Notes: generated from the letters alone by a model not told the origin. DNA of 64,000 nucleotides from Peterkaempfera sp044755465 (GCF_044755465.1 NZ_JBIVRB010000010.1:62001-126000), one strand, 5' to 3'; positions 29,969-38,751 are shown, numbered from the stretch's first letter. Program-made: numbers and translations.

Positions 29969-31756
29969 TCACCGGCGGGCGTGGTCGCGGAAGCCGCGCC
30001 CGGTCTTGCGGCCCAGGCAGCCCGCCGCCACCAGGTGCTCCAGCAGCGGCGCCGGCGCCAGCCCCGGCTCGCGGAACTCCCGGTGCAGCACCTGCTCGAT
30101 GGTCAGCGAGACATCCAGGCCCACCACGTCCAGCAGCTCGAACGGTCCCATCGGATAGCCGCAGCCCAGCCGCATCGCGGTGTCGACGTCCTCCACCGTG
30201 GCGTAGTGCCCGGCCACCGTCCGGACCGCGTCGTTCAGGTACGGGAAGAGCAGCGCGTTCACGATGAAGCCGGCCCGGTCGCCGCACTCCACCGGGTGCT
30301 TGCGCACGGCGGTGCACAGCTCCAGCACGGTCGCGCGGGCCTCGTCCGAGGTGAGCACCGTGGAGACCACCTCCACCAGCCGCATGGCCGGCGCCGGGTT
30401 GAAGAAGTGCATCCCCACCACATCGCCCGGCCGGGTGGTCGCCGTGGCGCACTCGATCACCGGCAGGCTGGAGGTGGTGGTCGCCAGCACCGCGCCCGGC
30501 CGGCAGACCCCGTCCAGCGCGGCGAACAGCTCCCGCTTGACGGCCAGCCGCTCCGCGACCGCCTCCACCACCAGGTCCGCCCCGGCCAGGGCGTCGAGCC
30601 GGCCGCCGGGAGTGACCCGGGCCAGCGCCGCATCGCGGTCCGGGCCGGTCAGGCGCCCCTTGGCCACCGACCGGTCCAGCGACCGGGCCAGCGCCGCCTT
30701 CGCCCGGTCCGCCTTCTGCTGCTCACGGGCGACCAGCGTGACGGCGTACCCGGCCTTGGCGAACACCTCCGCGATGCCGGTCGCCATCGTCCCGGAGCCG
30801 CACACCCCGACCGTACGCACCGGCCGCCCCGCCGCCCGGCCCGCTCCACCGGGCGCCGTACGCTCCGGCTCCGGGGCGAGCGGCTGCGAGGAGCCCGGCG
30901 CCGCGTAGCGGTGGAAGCCGCGCCCGGTCTTGCGGCCCAGCAGCCCCGCCGCCACCAGCCGGCCCAGGATCGGCGCGGGTGCGTGCAGCCGGTCGCCGGA
31001 GCGCTCGTACAGCGCCTCCAGCACCGTCCGCGCGGTGTCGACGCCGATCAGGTCCAGCAGCGCCAGCGGCCCCATCGGCAGCCCGCAGCCCAGCCGCATC
31101 GCCGCGTCGATGTCCGCCCCGGTGGCGTACGTGGACTCGTACATCGCCGCGGCCTGGTTGAGGTACCCGAACAGCAGGCCGCTCACGACGAACCCGGGCC
31201 GGTCGCCCGCCGCCACCGGCGACTTGCCCAGCGCCCTGGCGAACGCCGCCGCGTCCGCCGCGACCTGCGGTTCGGTCAGCACCGTACGCACCACCTCGAC
31301 CAGTTCCATCGAGTGCACCGGATTGAAGAAGTGCAGGCCGAGCACCCGCTCCGGCCGCCCGGTGGCCGAGGCGATCCCGGTCACCGACAGCGCCGTCGTC
31401 CCGGTGGCCAGCACCGTCTGCGGCGGGCAGAGCCGGTCCAGCTCGGCGAAGACCTCCCGCTTCAGCTCCAGCCGCTCCGGGACCTCCTCGATCACCAGGT
31501 CGGCGGCGGCCGCCGCCGCCAGCCGGTGGCCGTAGCCGATCCGGTCCAGCAGCGCGGCGCGCTCCCGCGCGGTGATCCGCTCACGGGCCACCGCGCGGGC
31601 GGTGGACTCCTCGATCCGGGTGCGGGCCCGCACGGCGGCGGCGTCGTCCAGCTCGATGCCGATCACCCGCCGGCCGCTGCGGGCGGCCGCGACGGCGATC
31701 CCGGCACCCATGGTGCCCAGGCCGACGACGGCGACGGTGGGAAAGGGACGCTCCAT
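29969..31756 (-). CDS. Double-domain 3-hydroxybutyryl-CoA (3-hydroxyacyl-CoA) dehydrogenase
   Basis: The 595-residue protein consists of two complete 3-hydroxyacyl-CoA dehydrogenase units in tandem. Each has an NAD-binding Rossmann motif (G-L-G-T-M-G at 12-17 and G-S-G-T-M-A from 320), the conserved H-F-F-N-P segment, and a C-terminal helical domain ending in G-R-K-T-G-R-G-F. Usual enzymes have about 285 residues, so this is a duplication-fusion. The expected reaction is interconversion of acetoacetyl-CoA and 3-hydroxybutyryl-CoA, which would supply the ccr operon with crotonyl-CoA precursor. The units differ clearly, so their substrates may differ too. ATG 31756 has a GAGGAGTCAGGA region upstream. 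Confidence 0.9.
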   Translation of the reverse strand: MERPFPTVAVVGLGTMGAGIAVAAARSGRRVIGIELDDAAAVRARTRIEESTARAVARERITARERAALLDRIGYGHRLAAAAAADLVIEEVPERLELKREVFAELDRLCPPQTVLATGTTALSVTGIASATGRPERVLGLHFFNPVHSMELVEVVRTVLTEPQVAADAAAFARALGKSPVAAGDRPGFVVSGLLFGYLNQAAAMYESTYATGADIDAAMRLGCGLPMGPLALLDLIGVDTARTVLEALYERSGDRLHAPAPILGRLVAAGLLGRKTGRGFHRYAAPGSSQPLAPEPERTAPGGAGRAAGRPVRTVGVCGSGTMATGIAEVFAKAGYAVTLVAREQQKADRAKAALARSLDRSVAKGRLTGPDRDAALARVTPGGRLDALAGADLVVEAVAERLAVKRELFAALDGVCRPGAVLATTTSSLPVIECATATTRPGDVVGMHFFNPAPAMRLVEVVSTVLTSDEARATVLELCTAVRKHPVECGDRAGFIVNALLFPYLNDAVRTVAGHYATVEDVDTAMRLGCGYPMGPFELLDVVGLDVSLTIEQVLHREFREPGLAPAPLLEHLVAAGCLGRKTGRGFRDHARR

Positions 31757-32177
31757 GGTCCTGACTCCTCGGGACGGCCCCCGCGCCGCGCGCTCCCGCC
31801 GGGACGGCCGGCCTGGTGGCGTCGGCGTCGCGGGGGAGGAGGGTCGCGCTCACGGGGGGAGGGACAGCGGGGGGAGGGCGGCTGCGCCACGGCGCCGGAA
31901 GGCCGGTCCGCTCCGGCCGGAGCCCGGCGCCGAGGTGGCGGTGCAGCGGTGTGCGCCTCCCGGTCGGACCCACGGGGGCGGCGACGGGAGCGGGCACACC
32001 GTCCCGGCCGGAACCGCGCGGTGGCGCGGCGGACGGGACCCCGCCGGTGCGGCTCCCGAGGCCCGGCGGAGGTGTTGGCGCGACTATAGCGCCGGTTACC
32101 GGTAGGTAGAAAGGGGGGCGCGCCGCCGGAACCGGCGGACGGCCCGGCCCGGCCGCCGAAAACGGTTCGACTGGCAG
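31757..32177. other. Gap of 421 bases with a possible minus-strand promoter
   Basis: On the minus strand TATAGT (32088-32083) is a good -10 element, but the -35 region is poor. It lies inside an imperfect palindromic stretch with GGCGC and GCGCC arms. If used, it would give the dehydrogenase gene a leader of over 300 bases. Nothing else is recognised here. Confidence 0.3.
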
Positions 32178-32372
32178 TTGCCCGTCGCGGACGTCACCCC
32201 CCTCGCCCACCGCATCCACGCCCTGCTGCGGGCCGGGGACCCCGCCCAGGCGGCCGGGCTGCTCCCGCCGGAGCGCCCCTACCCGCTGGACCCGGCCACC
32301 GCCGCGCTGCTCGGCGCCACCCCGCCCGACGCCGTGCTGCCTCGCCTCGGCCGCGCCGGCCGCCACCCCTGA
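32178..32372 (+). CDS. Small hypothetical protein
   Basis: A 64-codon frame from TTG 32178 has G or C at nearly every third codon position and encodes a plausible helical protein rich in Ala, Leu and Pro. It has no recognisable domain, no clear ribosome-binding site and no in-frame ATG or GTG upstream. It lies between the divergent dehydrogenase gene and the convergent HipA-like gene. It may be the remnant of a longer gene or a chance frame. Confidence 0.3.
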   Translation: MPVADVTPLAHRIHALLRAGDPAQAAGLLPPERPYPLDPATAALLGATPPDAVLPRLGRAGRHP

Positions 32373-32386
32373 TCCCGGTACGGGCG

Positions 32387-32428
32387 GCACTTCCCGGCCC
32401 GGACTTCCCGGTCCGGACTTCCCGGTCC
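32387..32428. repeat. Three 14-bp tandem units
   Basis: GCACTTCCCGGCCC (32387) is followed by two identical units GGACTTCCCGGTCC at 32401 and 32415, in the gap between the small ORF and the HipA-like gene. Confidence 0.8.
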
Positions 32429-32489
32429 GGGGGAGGGCTCAGCGGGGCGCCGTCCGGCCGGTCACCCGGTGACAGACCGGCGGCGCCGG

Positions 32490-33335
32490 TCAGCCACGGA
32501 CGTGCTGGAGCCAGGCCGGGCGGCCCGCCAGGGTGGCCGCCGTACGCTCGGTCTCGGCCGCGCGCAGCTGCTCGGGGGTGGCGAAGCCGTCCGGCAGCCA
32601 TAGCTCGGAGGCGGCCGCGCGGGCGGTGAGATGGGCGACGTACGCGGCGCGCAGCGCGGCCGGGGAGTCGAAGCCCGGCTCGTCCACCAGCCACGCGTCC
32701 GGCACCAGGTCGACCACCTCGGTCAGCAGCGCCTCGGTGACCAGCGGCGCCAGCGCCCGGTCGGCCGCCGCCACATCGGGGCCGAAGACGCCCAGCGCGT
32801 GGTCGCCCATGCCGTAGCGGCGGGTGACCGCCGCCTCGGCGTCCGACCAGCGGTGGTGGAAGATCAGCGCGGCGCCGTGGTCGATCAGCCACAGCGAGCC
32901 GTGCCAGACCATCAGGTTGGGGTTGCGCCAGGTACGGTCCACATTGGCCGTCAGCGCGTCCAGCCAGACGATCCGCCCGGCCTCGCCCGGGTCCACCGTC
33001 AGCGCCTCCGGGGTGAAGTCGCGGGCGCCGGGCAGGTAGTCCATGCCCAGGTTGAGCCCGGCGCTGGCCCGCAGGATGTCCTGCACCTCCTGGTCGGGCT
33101 CATGGGCCGCCACCGCCGGGTCGAACCGCACCCCCACCAGCTCCGGCATCCGCAGCCCCAGCCGCCGCGCCAGCTCCCCGACCACCACCTCGGCCACCAG
33201 CGCCTTGCGGCCCTGCGCGGCGCCGCTGTACTTCACCACGTAGGTGCCCAGGTCGTCCGTCTCGGTCACCCCGGGCACGGAGCCCCCGGCGCGCAGCGGC
33301 GTGAGATAGCGGAGAGCGGTCACCTCGTTCAGCAC
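32490..33335 (-). CDS. HipA-like kinase family protein
   Basis: The 281-residue protein resembles the stand-alone HipA-like kinase family. It has an N-terminal nucleotide-binding part (T-Y-V-V-K-Y-S-G-A-A-Q-G), a likely catalytic region with W-L-D-A-L-T-A-N-V-D-R-T, and L-W-L-I-D-H-G-A-A in place of a kinase DFG-like motif. GTG 33335 is chosen because the fold starts there. No HipB-like antitoxin is adjacent; the DNA-binding protein at 33600-34520 is far too large and different. A toxin role is therefore not supported. A protein or small-molecule kinase role is possible. Confidence 0.7.
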   Translation of the reverse strand: MLNEVTALRYLTPLRAGGSVPGVTETDDLGTYVVKYSGAAQGRKALVAEVVVGELARRLGLRMPELVGVRFDPAVAAHEPDQEVQDILRASAGLNLGMDYLPGARDFTPEALTVDPGEAGRIVWLDALTANVDRTWRNPNLMVWHGSLWLIDHGAALIFHHRWSDAEAAVTRRYGMGDHALGVFGPDVAAADRALAPLVTEALLTEVVDLVPDAWLVDEPGFDSPAALRAAYVAHLTARAAASELWLPDGFATPEQLRAAETERTAATLAGRPAWLQHVRG

Positions 33336-33599
33336 CCCGCAAGGGTAACCGCGCCCGCCACCCCCGGCCCCGGCTGCCATGACCCGGGCCATACCCGGCC
33401 CGCCCGCCGCCCCGACCGGCGACCGGCTCACCCGCCCGACGGGCCACGCTGCCGCCCGCTGGTCCCCGACCACTGGCCGCCTGCTCCACCAGCCGACGGG
33501 GGCGCCGCACGTGGTGTGGTGGCTGTTCCCGCCGGAGCTGCGCTCTGACAGCTGGTACGTCACCCCCGAGCACCGCACCCGCCGACCCCAGTCCCGGTT

Positions 33600-34520
33600 T
33601 CAGGCAGCGATGGCCATAAGACGCGTGATGGGCGCAGCGGTGGAAGAGCTATCCGCAGGAGCACATTCAGCCGTCGTGAAAGCAGCGCGTGGCTGCCTCC
33701 GCACGAGGTCCATCCAGTCGCGAACGGTGGCGACTGCCGGGACATTGACGAGATTGGCCGGACCGTTCGGCCCCCGTGTGGAGAGAACGGAAGCCAGGAA
33801 GTCATCGACCTTGGTCACCAGGACCACGTCATGGTCGAAGCTGGCGACGAAATCCATCACTTCATGTGCTGGCTCGTCGGCGCAGGCGACAACGACGATG
33901 TGGTCGCCATGCTCATCGGTCACCCCGTCCAGACGGGACAGGAAGTGCATGAAGTTCGGAATGTGGTCGGCCTGGAGTCCGTCGACGACAGCCTGTCGGC
34001 CGGCGCGATGAGCCGGATCGGGTGATGCCTCCCTGAGTGACAGCGAGACGCCGTTCGCCAGCGCGAAATCGATCTCCACCATTTCCGACCGTGTGGGGTA
34101 GTTGGCCCCGTCGTCCAGTCCGTACTGCCGCAGCCACTCGTTGACCTCGGCCCAGAGCCACACCCGGGATCGGCCGGCTGTGCCTTCCGGCGTGGGAAAG
34201 GGTGCTCCGGACGCCTTGCGACCGCCGGTGACCCATTGCGCGACGTTCTGCCGCGAGCGGCCGGTCCGATCGGCGATCTCCGGAACGCCGACAAGATCCC
34301 GGTCCAGACGGACCGCCCGAAGCCCGGGAACAGCGGCCCTGACGGCCGAAGCGGCGCGCAGGGCGGCCTTGACCGCCCCGTCGCCTTCGGACGAGACGAC
34401 CACCAGGTCGGTGCCCGCGCCTCTGGCCAGGAGCGCGTCCAGTTCGTCTCGCAGGGAGTCGACTGCGGCCTCGTCGTCCACGGTCGCACCGGTGATGACG
34501 AAGGTGAACTCGTATTCCAT
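33600..34520 (-). CDS. DNA-binding protein with HTH, unknown function; lower GC, possibly acquired
   Basis: I do not recognise the family by name. The 306-residue protein starts at ATG 34520 with GAGGAGG upstream. Near residues 75-125 is a helix-turn-helix of excisionase/AlpA style: V-P-E-I-A-D-R-T-G-R-S-R-Q-N-V-A-Q-W, then a G-R-S-R-V-W-L-W wing. The C-terminal half (from about residue 140) contains F-A-L-A-N-G-V-S-L-S-L and V-V-V-A-C-A-D-E-P and may be a separate effector domain. Base composition and third positions are clearly less GC-rich than in the neighbours, which suggests transfer. A role in a defence or mobile context is possible but unproven. Confidence 0.65.
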   Translation of the reverse strand: MEYEFTFVITGATVDDEAAVDSLRDELDALLARGAGTDLVVVSSEGDGAVKAALRAASAVRAAVPGLRAVRLDRDLVGVPEIADRTGRSRQNVAQWVTGGRKASGAPFPTPEGTAGRSRVWLWAEVNEWLRQYGLDDGANYPTRSEMVEIDFALANGVSLSLREASPDPAHRAGRQAVVDGLQADHIPNFMHFLSRLDGVTDEHGDHIVVVACADEPAHEVMDFVASFDHDVVLVTKVDDFLASVLSTRGPNGPANLVNVPAVATVRDWMDLVRRQPRAAFTTAECAPADSSSTAAPITRLMAIAA

Positions 34521-34976
34521 GAGGCCCCTCCTCTTCTACGTTTGTAGTCTCCCAGGGGTGTTGTCATCCGTCAACAGAAGAACCGCGCAAAAGCGGACAT
34601 GCGCTGACCTATCGCTCGTGGCGCTCCATGCCGGTCAGGCTCCGCTGCGGTGAGCCGACGGGCAGTGGGCAGCGGCCGGCCAGCCTGTCGATGCGTCGAG
34701 CGAGGTTCCCGGCGTTCGCGGGTGTGGAGGCGATGGGGATGGCGGCAGAATGCCCAGCTCGTTGCCGCATGACGACTTGAACATCGCGTCGGGGTAATGG
34801 GTCCGGCGTTGCTCGGGGTCTGTCGGCCGGTGCAATCCGCACGTCGTGCTCGTCCCGTTGGACCCGTGAGGGTCGGAACTCTGGAATCGACGGATACTGG
34901 GGGCAAGCCCGGAGATGTCGGCGCCGGCCTTCCGGCCTCGGCGTCGCCGGCGGAGCCGGGCCTTCGGGGGGCGGGG
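34521..34976. other. Lower-GC gap of 456 bases without a convincing gene
   Basis: This DNA shares the lower GC of the DNA-binding gene beside it. Short frames exist on both strands, but none has good codon usage or a start with a ribosome-binding site. It may hold remnants of inserted DNA. A short CTAC-AAAC-GTAG palindrome lies just upstream of the DNA-binding gene. Confidence 0.4.
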
Positions 34977-35990
34977 TCAGAGGAGGGTGAGCTGGGCCGG
35001 TGGGGTGGGTGGGGGCGGGGGGTCGGGGGTGGTGGGGCCGCAGCCGTGGGTGGCGGCGAGTTCGTGGACGGTGCGGGTGATCCGCCGCTGGTACCAGCGC
35101 GGGGCGTACGCCGCGTCCCCGTACAGGGCCGCGTAGCGGGGGAGCAGCCCGGGGTGGTGGCGCTCCAGCCAGGCGGTGTACCACTCGCGGGCGCCCGGCC
35201 GCAGATGCAGCACCAGCGGGGTGACCGAGACGGCACCGGCCTCCGCGATGGCCCGTACGGTCTCCCGCAGCTGCTCCGGGGAGTCGCTGAGGTACGGCAG
35301 CACCGGGGCCATCAGCACTCCGCAGGGGATGCCGGCGTCGGTGAGGGTGCGGCAGACCTCCAGCCGCTTCTGCGGGGAGGGGGTGCCGGGTTCGACGGTG
35401 CGCCACAGCTCGCGGTCGGTGAAGCCGACCGAGACGTTGACGGCGACCTCGGTGACGGCGGCGGCCTGCCGCAGCAGTTCCAGGTCGCGCAGGATCAGCG
35501 AGCCCTTGGTGAGGATGGAGAAGGGGTTGGCGTAGTCGCGCAGCGCCTCGATGATCCCGGGCATCAGCCGGTAGCGGCCCTCGGCCCGCTGGTAGCAGTC
35601 GACATTGGTGCCCATGGCGATGTGCTCGCCGTGCCAGCGGCGGGAGCCCAGCTCGCGGCGGAGCAGTTCGGGGGCGTTGACCTTGACCACGATCTGGGAG
35701 TCGAAGTCGTGGCCGGTGTCCAGGTCGAGGTAGCCGTGGGTGCGCCGGGCGAAGCAGTAGACGCAGGCGTGGCTGCACCCCCGGTAGGGGTTGACCGTCC
35801 ACTCGAACGGCATCCGGGACGCGCCCGGCACCCGGTTGACGATGGACCGGGCGTGGACCTCATGGAAGGTGATGCCCCGGAATTCGGGGGTGTCGAAGCG
35901 GCGGCTGACGGTGCCGGGGCCGAAGAGGGCTGCCGGTCCGGCGGTGCTGTCGGCGGTGGTGGTGTCGAGTTGCAGGTTGTCCCAGCGCAT
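34977..35990 (-). CDS. Radical SAM protein of the Rv2578c type
   Basis: The 337-residue protein has the radical SAM cluster motif C72-x3-C76-x2-C79 in R-G-C-S-H-A-C-V-Y-C. This motif binds a [4Fe-4S] cluster and S-adenosylmethionine. The surrounding P-F-E-W-T-V-N-P-Y-R and D-F-D-S-Q-I-V-V-K are typical of the Rv2578c subfamily, related to spore photoproduct lyase-like proteins. The substrate is not known to me. The tail is Pro-rich. ATG 35990 has AGGAGG upstream, and a LexA-like box lies 47 bases upstream, which suggests induction by DNA damage. It is divergent from the SRPBCC gene. Confidence 0.85.
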   Translation of the reverse strand: MRWDNLQLDTTTADSTAGPAALFGPGTVSRRFDTPEFRGITFHEVHARSIVNRVPGASRMPFEWTVNPYRGCSHACVYCFARRTHGYLDLDTGHDFDSQIVVKVNAPELLRRELGSRRWHGEHIAMGTNVDCYQRAEGRYRLMPGIIEALRDYANPFSILTKGSLILRDLELLRQAAAVTEVAVNVSVGFTDRELWRTVEPGTPSPQKRLEVCRTLTDAGIPCGVLMAPVLPYLSDSPEQLRETVRAIAEAGAVSVTPLVLHLRPGAREWYTAWLERHHPGLLPRYAALYGDAAYAPRWYQRRITRTVHELAATHGCGPTTPDPPPPPTPPAQLTLL

Positions 35991-36036
35991 CGCGGGGCCT
36001 CCTTGCCGGTGGTGCGGTGGTGCTTGAGCTTCAGAT

Positions 36037-36052
36037 TAGAACACTTATTCGA
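36037..36052. promoter_or_regulatory. LexA-like SOS box upstream of the radical SAM gene
   Basis: The sequence TAGAAC-ACTT-ATTCGA matches the actinobacterial LexA consensus TCGAAC-N4-GTTCGA at 10 of 12 fixed positions. On the minus strand it overlaps or abuts TAATCT, a fair -10 element for the radical SAM gene. Confidence 0.5.
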
Positions 36053-36173
36053 AGATCGGGGTGCGGCCGTTCGGGTCGCACCCGGTTTGGAGCCGTCGGA
36101 CGCCGATGGTTGGCTGTGCCGGGGTGGCCGAGCCGGCCGCCGCGATGCGTTGCGGATGTGTGAGGAGCAGGAC

Positions 36174-36614
36174 ATGTCGCAGGTGTACGCCGCCACGGAA
36201 CGGGTGCTGGAGGCATCGCCGGAGCGGGTCTACGAGGCCCTTGCCGACTACCGGGAGACCCGCCCCCGGCTGCTGCCCGACCAGTACAGCGAGTACGAGG
36301 TGCGGCTGGGCGGCGTCGGCGCCGGTACGCAGGCGCACTGGAAGCTCCAGGCCACCGAGAAGCGGGTGCGCGACTGCCTGGTCACCGTCTCCGAGCCCAC
36401 GCCGGGGCGGCTGGTGGAGACGGACGCCAACTCCAGCATGGTGACCACCTGGACGGTCACCCCGGCCGGGGAGGGCAAGGCCAAGGTCGTCGTCGAGGCG
36501 ACCTGGCAGGGGGCCGGCGGGATCGGCGGCTTCTTCGAGCGCACCTTCGCCCCCAAGGGGCTGAACCGCATCCACGGCCAGGTGCTGGAGCGCCTGGCCG
36601 CCGAGGTGGGCTGA
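36174..36614 (+). CDS. SRPBCC (START-like) family protein
   Basis: The 146-residue protein starts at ATG 36174 with GAGGAG 6 bases upstream. It has the SRPBCC ligand-binding layout: an N-terminal strand (Y-A-A-T-E-R-V-L-E-A-S-P-E-R-V-Y-E-A-L-A), central strands, and a long C-terminal helix ending in L-E-R-L-A-A-E-V. Such proteins bind or cyclise hydrophobic ligands. No catalytic residues can be assigned, so the role is open. It is a single gene divergent from the radical SAM gene and convergent with the gluconate operon. Confidence 0.8.
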   Translation: MSQVYAATERVLEASPERVYEALADYRETRPRLLPDQYSEYEVRLGGVGAGTQAHWKLQATEKRVRDCLVTVSEPTPGRLVETDANSSMVTTWTVTPAGEGKAKVVVEATWQGAGGIGGFFERTFAPKGLNRIHGQVLERLAAEVG

Positions 36615-36700
36615 CCGGTATGGACGCGGCGGCGCCCCCGCCCCGGTTCCGGCCGGGGGCGGGGGTACCGCCGCTTCTCAGAGCATGCCGCCGGACCGGG

Positions 36701-38185
36701 TCAGAACACCAGTCCCAGGAGCAGGATGAAGACGATCGCCACCACCGAGATCACCGTCTCCATCGCGGACCAGGACTTGAACGTCTGGCCGACGCTCATC
36801 CCGAAGTACTCCTTGACCAGCCAGAACCCGGCGTCGTTGACATGCGAGAAGAACAGCGACCCGGCGCCCACCGCCAGCACCAGCAGCGCCGTGTGGGTGC
36901 TGGTCATACCGGCGGCCAGCGGGGCGGCGATGCCGGCCGCCGTGACGGTGGCGACGGTGGCCGAACCGGTGGCCAGCCGGATGCCGACCGCGACCAGCCA
37001 GCCCAGCAGCAGCGCGGAGATGTGCCAGCCGTTGGCCCAGTCCGCGATCACAGTGCCGACCCCGACGTCCACCAGGGTCTGCTTGAAGCCGCCGCCCGCG
37101 CCGACGATGAACATGACCCCGGCGATCGGGGCCAGCGACCGGTCGATGGTGCCGGAGATCCGCGCCCTGGTGAAGCCGGCCGCCCGGCCGAGGGTGACCA
37201 TGCCCAGCAGCACTGCGGCCAGCAGCGCGATCAGTGGTGAGCCGATGAAGTCGAAGATCCGCTGGGCCGTCGCCTTGTCGTCGTCGATCACCACGTCGCA
37301 GAGCGCCTTGGCGAGCATCAGCACCACCGGCAGCAGGATGGTCGCCAGCGTCGCGCCGAAGCTCGGCGCCCGCACCCCGTCCTGACCCCGTATCCCGTCC
37401 TGCTCGCGCTCCCCGTCCTGCTCCCGCGCCTCGTCCTGCCCTCGCGCCCCGTCCGCCCCGCTGCCGGCGGCCGTCGCCGCCGGGAGCTCCAGCGGCCCCA
37501 CCCAGCGCTCCGCGACCCGGCCGAACAGCGGCCCGGCGATCACCAGGGTCGGTACGGCGACCAGCAGACCGAGCGCCAGGGTGGGCCCCAGGTCGGCGTG
37601 GAGCGCGTCGACGGCCACCAGCGGGCCGGGGTGCGGCGGCACCAGGCCGTGCAGCACCGACAGCCCGGCCAGGGCGGGGATGCCGACCCGGAGCAGCGGC
37701 AGATTGCCCCGGCGGGCGACCAGCAGCACGATCGGGATCAGCAGCACCACGCCGATCTCGAAGAAGAGCGGCAGCCCGAGCACTGCGGCGACCAGCGCCA
37801 TCGTCCAGGGCAGCGAGCGCGGGCCGGAGCGTGACAGCACGGTGTCCGCGATCCGGTTGGCGCCGCCGGAGTCCGCCAGCAGCCTGCCCAGCATGGCGCC
37901 GAGGCCGATCAGCACGCCGACGCTCGCCACCGTGCTGCCGAGCCCGGCGGTGAAGCTGTTCATCAGCTTGTCGAACGGCACCCCGGCCACGGCGGCCAGC
38001 ACCCCGGACCCCAGCACCAGGGCCAGGAAGGGGTGCAGCTTCAGCCGGGTGATCAGCAGCACGATCACCGCGACACCGATCAGCATCGCGGCGATCAGCC
38101 GGCCGGAGCTGCTGCTGTGCGGCAGGGCGTCCTGGGCGGCGGCCAGCAGCGCGGCCGTTCCGGGGGCGGTGAGGGCGGCGGTCAC
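36701..38185 (-). CDS. gntP: Gluconate permease, GntP family
   Basis: The 494-residue protein has about 12-14 membrane segments and the GntP-family stretches P-L-F-F-E-I-G-V-V-L-L-I-P and F-S-H-V-N-D-A-G-F-W-L. It should carry gluconate into the cell with protons. GTG 38185 overlaps the gntK stop in a GTGA. A cytoplasmic loop near residues 240-275 holds four or five Gln/Asp-rich repeats of six residues, encoded by 18-bp tandem units, which are unusual for the family. Transport and phosphorylation are thus made from one transcript. Confidence 0.92.
   Translation of the reverse strand: MTAALTAPGTAALLAAAQDALPHSSSSGRLIAAMLIGVAVIVLLITRLKLHPFLALVLGSGVLAAVAGVPFDKLMNSFTAGLGSTVASVGVLIGLGAMLGRLLADSGGANRIADTVLSRSGPRSLPWTMALVAAVLGLPLFFEIGVVLLIPIVLLVARRGNLPLLRVGIPALAGLSVLHGLVPPHPGPLVAVDALHADLGPTLALGLLVAVPTLVIAGPLFGRVAERWVGPLELPAATAAGSGADGARGQDEAREQDGEREQDGIRGQDGVRAPSFGATLATILLPVVLMLAKALCDVVIDDDKATAQRIFDFIGSPLIALLAAVLLGMVTLGRAAGFTRARISGTIDRSLAPIAGVMFIVGAGGGFKQTLVDVGVGTVIADWANGWHISALLLGWLVAVGIRLATGSATVATVTAAGIAAPLAAGMTSTHTALLVLAVGAGSLFFSHVNDAGFWLVKEYFGMSVGQTFKSWSAMETVISVVAIVFILLLGLVF
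37378..37467. repeat. 18-bp tandem units inside gntP
   Basis: The word CGTCC (mostly CGTCCTG) recurs exactly every 18 bases at 37378, 37396, 37414, 37432 and 37450. The units encode an in-frame hexapeptide repeat (for example R-E-Q-D-G-E) in a polar loop of the permease. Confidence 0.85.
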
Positions 38186-38751
38186 GCGGGGTCTCCCGTG
38201 CCGGCGCGGGGCACCGTCCGCACCGCCGCCGCGACGAGTTCTTCGGTGCTCGGGGCGGCGTCCAGCTCGGCCCCGTACTCGTCCGGGCCGAGGGGTTCCA
38301 GCGTCGCCAGCTGGGAATCCAGCAGCGACGGCGGCATGAAGTGGCCGCTGCGGTGGCCGAGGCGGTCCGCGATCAGGGCGCGGTCGGCGGTCAGATGCAG
38401 GAAGAAGACGCCCGGCGAGGCTTCCCGCAGCGTGTCGCGGTAGCGGCGCTTGAGCGCCGAGCAGGTCACCACCCCGCCGCCGCCCGCCGCGTCGCACCGG
38501 CGCAGCCAGCGGCCGATGGCCTCCAGCCAGGGCTGCCGGTCCGCGTCGTCGAGCGGGACCCCGGCCGACATCTTGGCGATGTTGGCCGGCGGGTGGAAGT
38601 CGTCCGCCTCCGCGAAGGGGACGCCCAGCCGCTCGGCGAGCAGCCGCGCGACCGTGGTCTTCCCGGCTCCGGACACCCCCATCACCACGACGCACGGCGG
38701 CGCGGCGGACTCGGCGGTCTGCGGCGGCTGGTTCTCGGCACTGAGAGCCAT
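38182..38751 (-). CDS. gntK: Gluconokinase
   Basis: GntK phosphorylates gluconate to 6-phosphogluconate for the pentose phosphate pathway. The 189-residue protein has the P-loop G-V-S-G-A-G-K-T-T near residues 24-32 and the family segment A-D-D-F-H-P-P-A-N-I-A-K-M, with the substrate-contacting Asp and His. ATG 38751 has AGGAG 7 bases upstream. The stop overlaps the start of gntP. The gene faces the FadR/GntR-type regulator across a 165-base region that contains an operator. Confidence 0.93.
   Translation of the reverse strand: MALSAENQPPQTAESAAPPCVVVMGVSGAGKTTVARLLAERLGVPFAEADDFHPPANIAKMSAGVPLDDADRQPWLEAIGRWLRRCDAAGGGGVVTCSALKRRYRDTLREASPGVFFLHLTADRALIADRLGHRSGHFMPPSLLDSQLATLEPLGPDEYGAELDAAPSTEELVAAAVRTVPRAGTGDPA

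Noticed and set aside
32490..34520. HipA-like kinase and DNA-binding protein as a toxin-antitoxin pair
   Set aside because: The DNA-binding protein is about 300 residues and not HipB-like, the genes are 264 bases apart, and compositions differ. A shared function is not shown.
34600..34800. Possible remnant of a small DUF397-like or transposase gene
   Set aside because: A minus-strand stretch with K-S-S-C-G-N looked suggestive, but no full motif, start or ribosome-binding site supports it.
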